Shown here piece after piece: positions 26,561-28,273 of a DNA stretch of 28,273 nt. The notes under the pieces were generated by a model, which saw nothing but the letters and a program-made list of their open reading frames with translations, ran no database searches and was not told where the DNA came from. Each line of letters begins with the position of its first letter. The first letter of the stretch is position 1. The stretch is from a virus: IMG/VR virus record IMGVR_UViG_3300044568_002121, positions 1-28,273 of that record; one strand, given 5' to 3'. Made by a program: the position numbers and the translations under genes.

Positions 26561-28273
26561 TATTTTTTCTCAATTGGGTGAAGTCTAGTATTTTCTATTT
26601 TTCTAATTTTTGGTGCTAATTTCATAGACATTCTACTTAATACTTTTCCTTTACGTTTAATGATTCTTTCAATACGTTCTTTTTCTTGTATAGAAAGTTG
26701 GCTTAAAGGTTTTTTAGCAAGTTTTTGTTTCATTAACTTAACAGCCATAACTCTTGCTCTATGATTTATCTTAGCAGAAGAAGATCTTGTATGCAAAGCA
26801 AGTTTAAGTTTACGTTCTCTTTTAGAAGCAGATTGTTTGAATCTAATTGAAGCACGAATACGTTCCATTCTAGATAAAACTTCAGTGATATAATCTTCTT
26901 TAAGATGACCAACGTGAGTTCCTTCATCATCTACAATATGAAGTTCATCATCTTCATAAGCATCAACGATATCTTCAAGATTATCGATATGTTTAATCAT
27001 TGCCTCAATTTCATCTTCAGATTCATCTTCAGGCATTTCTTCTTCTTCTTTTTGTTCCTCTACTTCTTCTTTTTTATAATGTATTTTTTGTCTACGGAGA
27101 TAATCTTTGTTAGCATTTGGTTCAATACCAGCACCTACTCTTGTTTGAGGGCCATGTTTATCATCTTTAGTTGTATCAAAATCACTATCATTAGTTGGAA
27201 TATCATCTGAATCATAATCGGATGGACCGCCTCTATCATCAGCATCTTTATCAGAAACTCCAGGTTTACCTAAGGTAAATACATTCTTTCCTTTATTGAC
27301 TTTTGCTGCTTCTTCAATTTTAGGAGCAATCAATTTCTTATCATATTTGATACCTGCTTGATCCGCAGTCGATAACATATTTTTAATAGTATCGATGTAT
27401 TCTGAGTGCATAGGTTTATTTCTAATTTTTCTAAGTGCCATATTTATCAATTCTTCTGGTGAAGATTTAACAGCCTCAATACCTAATGCACCAGCAATAA
27501 TGCGTGCAACTTTTATTTTATCTGCACTTGAATATTTTATTTTTTTAGATTCTTCTTCGTTTGTCATAGTTTCTTCCGATATAGGAGTTACATCTTGTAA
27601 CCATTTTTTAGTAGTATAACCTAATTTATCTTCTAAGAAAAGGTAATTTGTTCCTCTACTTAAAATTGTATACAGTATTTTATCTGATTCTACAAGGTCA
27701 CCAATATTAAATATCTTACCTTGAAAATATTGTTCTCTAACTGAATAACTTTCTGTTATTGATTCTTTACCCATACCTACTCTTATATCATTCATTAATT
27801 GTTTACCATCACTATCTTTTACCGTGTGAGGTAATCCTTTTTTAAATTCTGCATAATTACCCTCTAAAGCAACAGTTCTCATTTTAGTTCCAGACATACC
27901 AGAAGCATCATCAGCATCAGGATCTCTTTCACCAGCAGATATTACTTGAATAGAATCGTAATTGAAATCAATACCGTTATATTGATTTAGAAGTTTTTCA
28001 AAGGCTACAACTCTATCAGAACCAGCAACCATAATAAGATTTTTATATTTCTTATTAAGTTCTTTAGCGACTTCCATAAAAGTTCTTTCTTGGTCGTTGG
28101 CTGCTTTGAAGTTTGAATGAGGAAACAATAACTTCAGATAATGAATCTTTCGGTCTACTGTTAAAGGATTTTTCTTTTTGTCTTGAGTTTTAGATGCATA
28201 GATAATAGCATCTGCATTATGAGATTTAGCAGTTTTCTCAACAGCAGAAACTAATAAAGCATGACCAGTTGTT
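26560..28273 (-). CDS. Nucleotidyltransferase-containing head polyprotein, N-terminus beyond window
   Basis: At least 570 aa; the frame is open to the window edge, so the TTG at 28128 is not the start. At the edge, PTTGHALLV-like text (TTGHALL) is the (H/T)-x-G-H motif of NMN/cytidylyl nucleotidyltransferases; GMSGTKMR near 27890 is the second motif. Then come SH3-like KIFNIGDLVES...GTNYLFL...KKWLQDV, a helical module with KIKVARIIAGALG, an acidic linker, and a basic helical C-terminal module (ERIRASIRFKQSASKRERK...) after DYITE. I-x-E protease-type sites lie after ESITE (about 27751), KIEE and DYITE (about 26881). Inference: an NAD- or nucleotide-forming enzyme fused to head-targeted modules. 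Confidence 0.8.
   Translation of the reverse strand, partial: TTGHALLVSAVEKTAKSHNADAIIYASKTQDKKKNPLTVDRKIHYLKLLFPHSNFKAANDQERTFMEVAKELNKKYKNLIMVAGSDRVVAFEKLLNQYNGIDFNYDSIQVISAGERDPDADDASGMSGTKMRTVALEGNYAEFKKGLPHTVKDSDGKQLMNDIRVGMGKESITESYSVREQYFQGKIFNIGDLVESDKILYTILSRGTNYLFLEDKLGYTTKKWLQDVTPISEETMTNEEESKKIKYSSADKIKVARIIAGALGIEAVKSSPEELINMALRKIRNKPMHSEYIDTIKNMLSTADQAGIKYDKKLIAPKIEEAAKVNKGKNVFTLGKPGVSDKDADDRGGPSDYDSDDIPTNDSDFDTTKDDKHGPQTRVGAGIEPNANKDYLRRQKIHYKKEEVEEQKEEEEMPEDESEDEIEAMIKHIDNLEDIVDAYEDDELHIVDDEGTHVGHLKEDYITEVLSRMERIRASIRFKQSASKRERKLKLALHTRSSSAKINHRARVMAVKLMKQKLAKKPLSQLSIQEKERIERIIKRKGKVLSRMSMKLAPKIRKIENTRLHPIEKK

Noticed and set aside
26560-28128. Start of the nucleotidyltransferase gene at 28128 (TTG).
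   Set aside because: The frame continues upstream to the window edge with the T-x-G-H motif, so the true start lies outside.

Overview
The window is one gene-dense stretch of an AT-rich, T4-like myovirus genome. Every gene I can support lies on the minus strand, so transcription runs from high to low coordinates. T4-type replication and nucleotide genes make the class clear: gp61-like primase, ribonucleotide reductase NrdA/NrdB, ATP-dependent DNA ligase, DsbA, RNase H, thymidylate synthase and dihydrofolate reductase. DUF-type proteins typical of marine T4-like phages are also present. A nested Rz/Rz1-type spanin pair implies a Gram-negative host. Nothing names the host further, and I saw no integrase, tRNA or CRISPR array.

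Layout, in transcription order. (1) 28273-22589, virion and lysis block: a truncated nucleotidyltransferase polyprotein, a Dps-like miniferritin, a second modular head polyprotein, an Ig-like virion protein, two conserved proteins, nested spanins and a coiled-coil membrane protein. It ends at a hairpin terminator (22481-22520). (2) 22324-15650, replication and dNTP operon: primase, MazG, nrdB, nrdA, exported thermonuclease, zinc-ribbon peptide, GIY-YIG-like protein and two membrane proteins. (3) 15577-10134: small genes, a MazG-like protein, DNA ligase, DsbA, RNase H and a DUF6433 protein. (4) 10127-8425: a restriction-modification-like gene pair flanked by two ~120-bp direct repeats. (5) 8478-6601: a MESH1/SpoT-type alarmone hydrolase and small genes. 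(6) 6535-2989: small genes, a tandem family of tail-anchored coiled-coil proteins, then thyA and frd. (7) 2927-927: three proteins that share a T4 internal-protein-like N-terminus, expected to direct them into the capsid. (8) 860-1: small genes, the last cut by the window edge.

Two themes unify the window. First, fourteen near-identical promoters (TTGACA-like, exactly 17 bp, TATAAT) sit in short gaps right after stop codons. Most are followed by a similar leader and a GAGA-type ribosome site. They look like a dispersed family of early-promoter cassettes. Second, several proteins look built to be packaged in the head and cut by a gp21-type prohead protease (L/I-x-E sites). The enzymes shape nucleotide pools (RNR, ThyA, DHFR, two MazG-like proteins), host signalling (alarmone hydrolase) and nucleic acids (restriction-modification pair, secreted nuclease).
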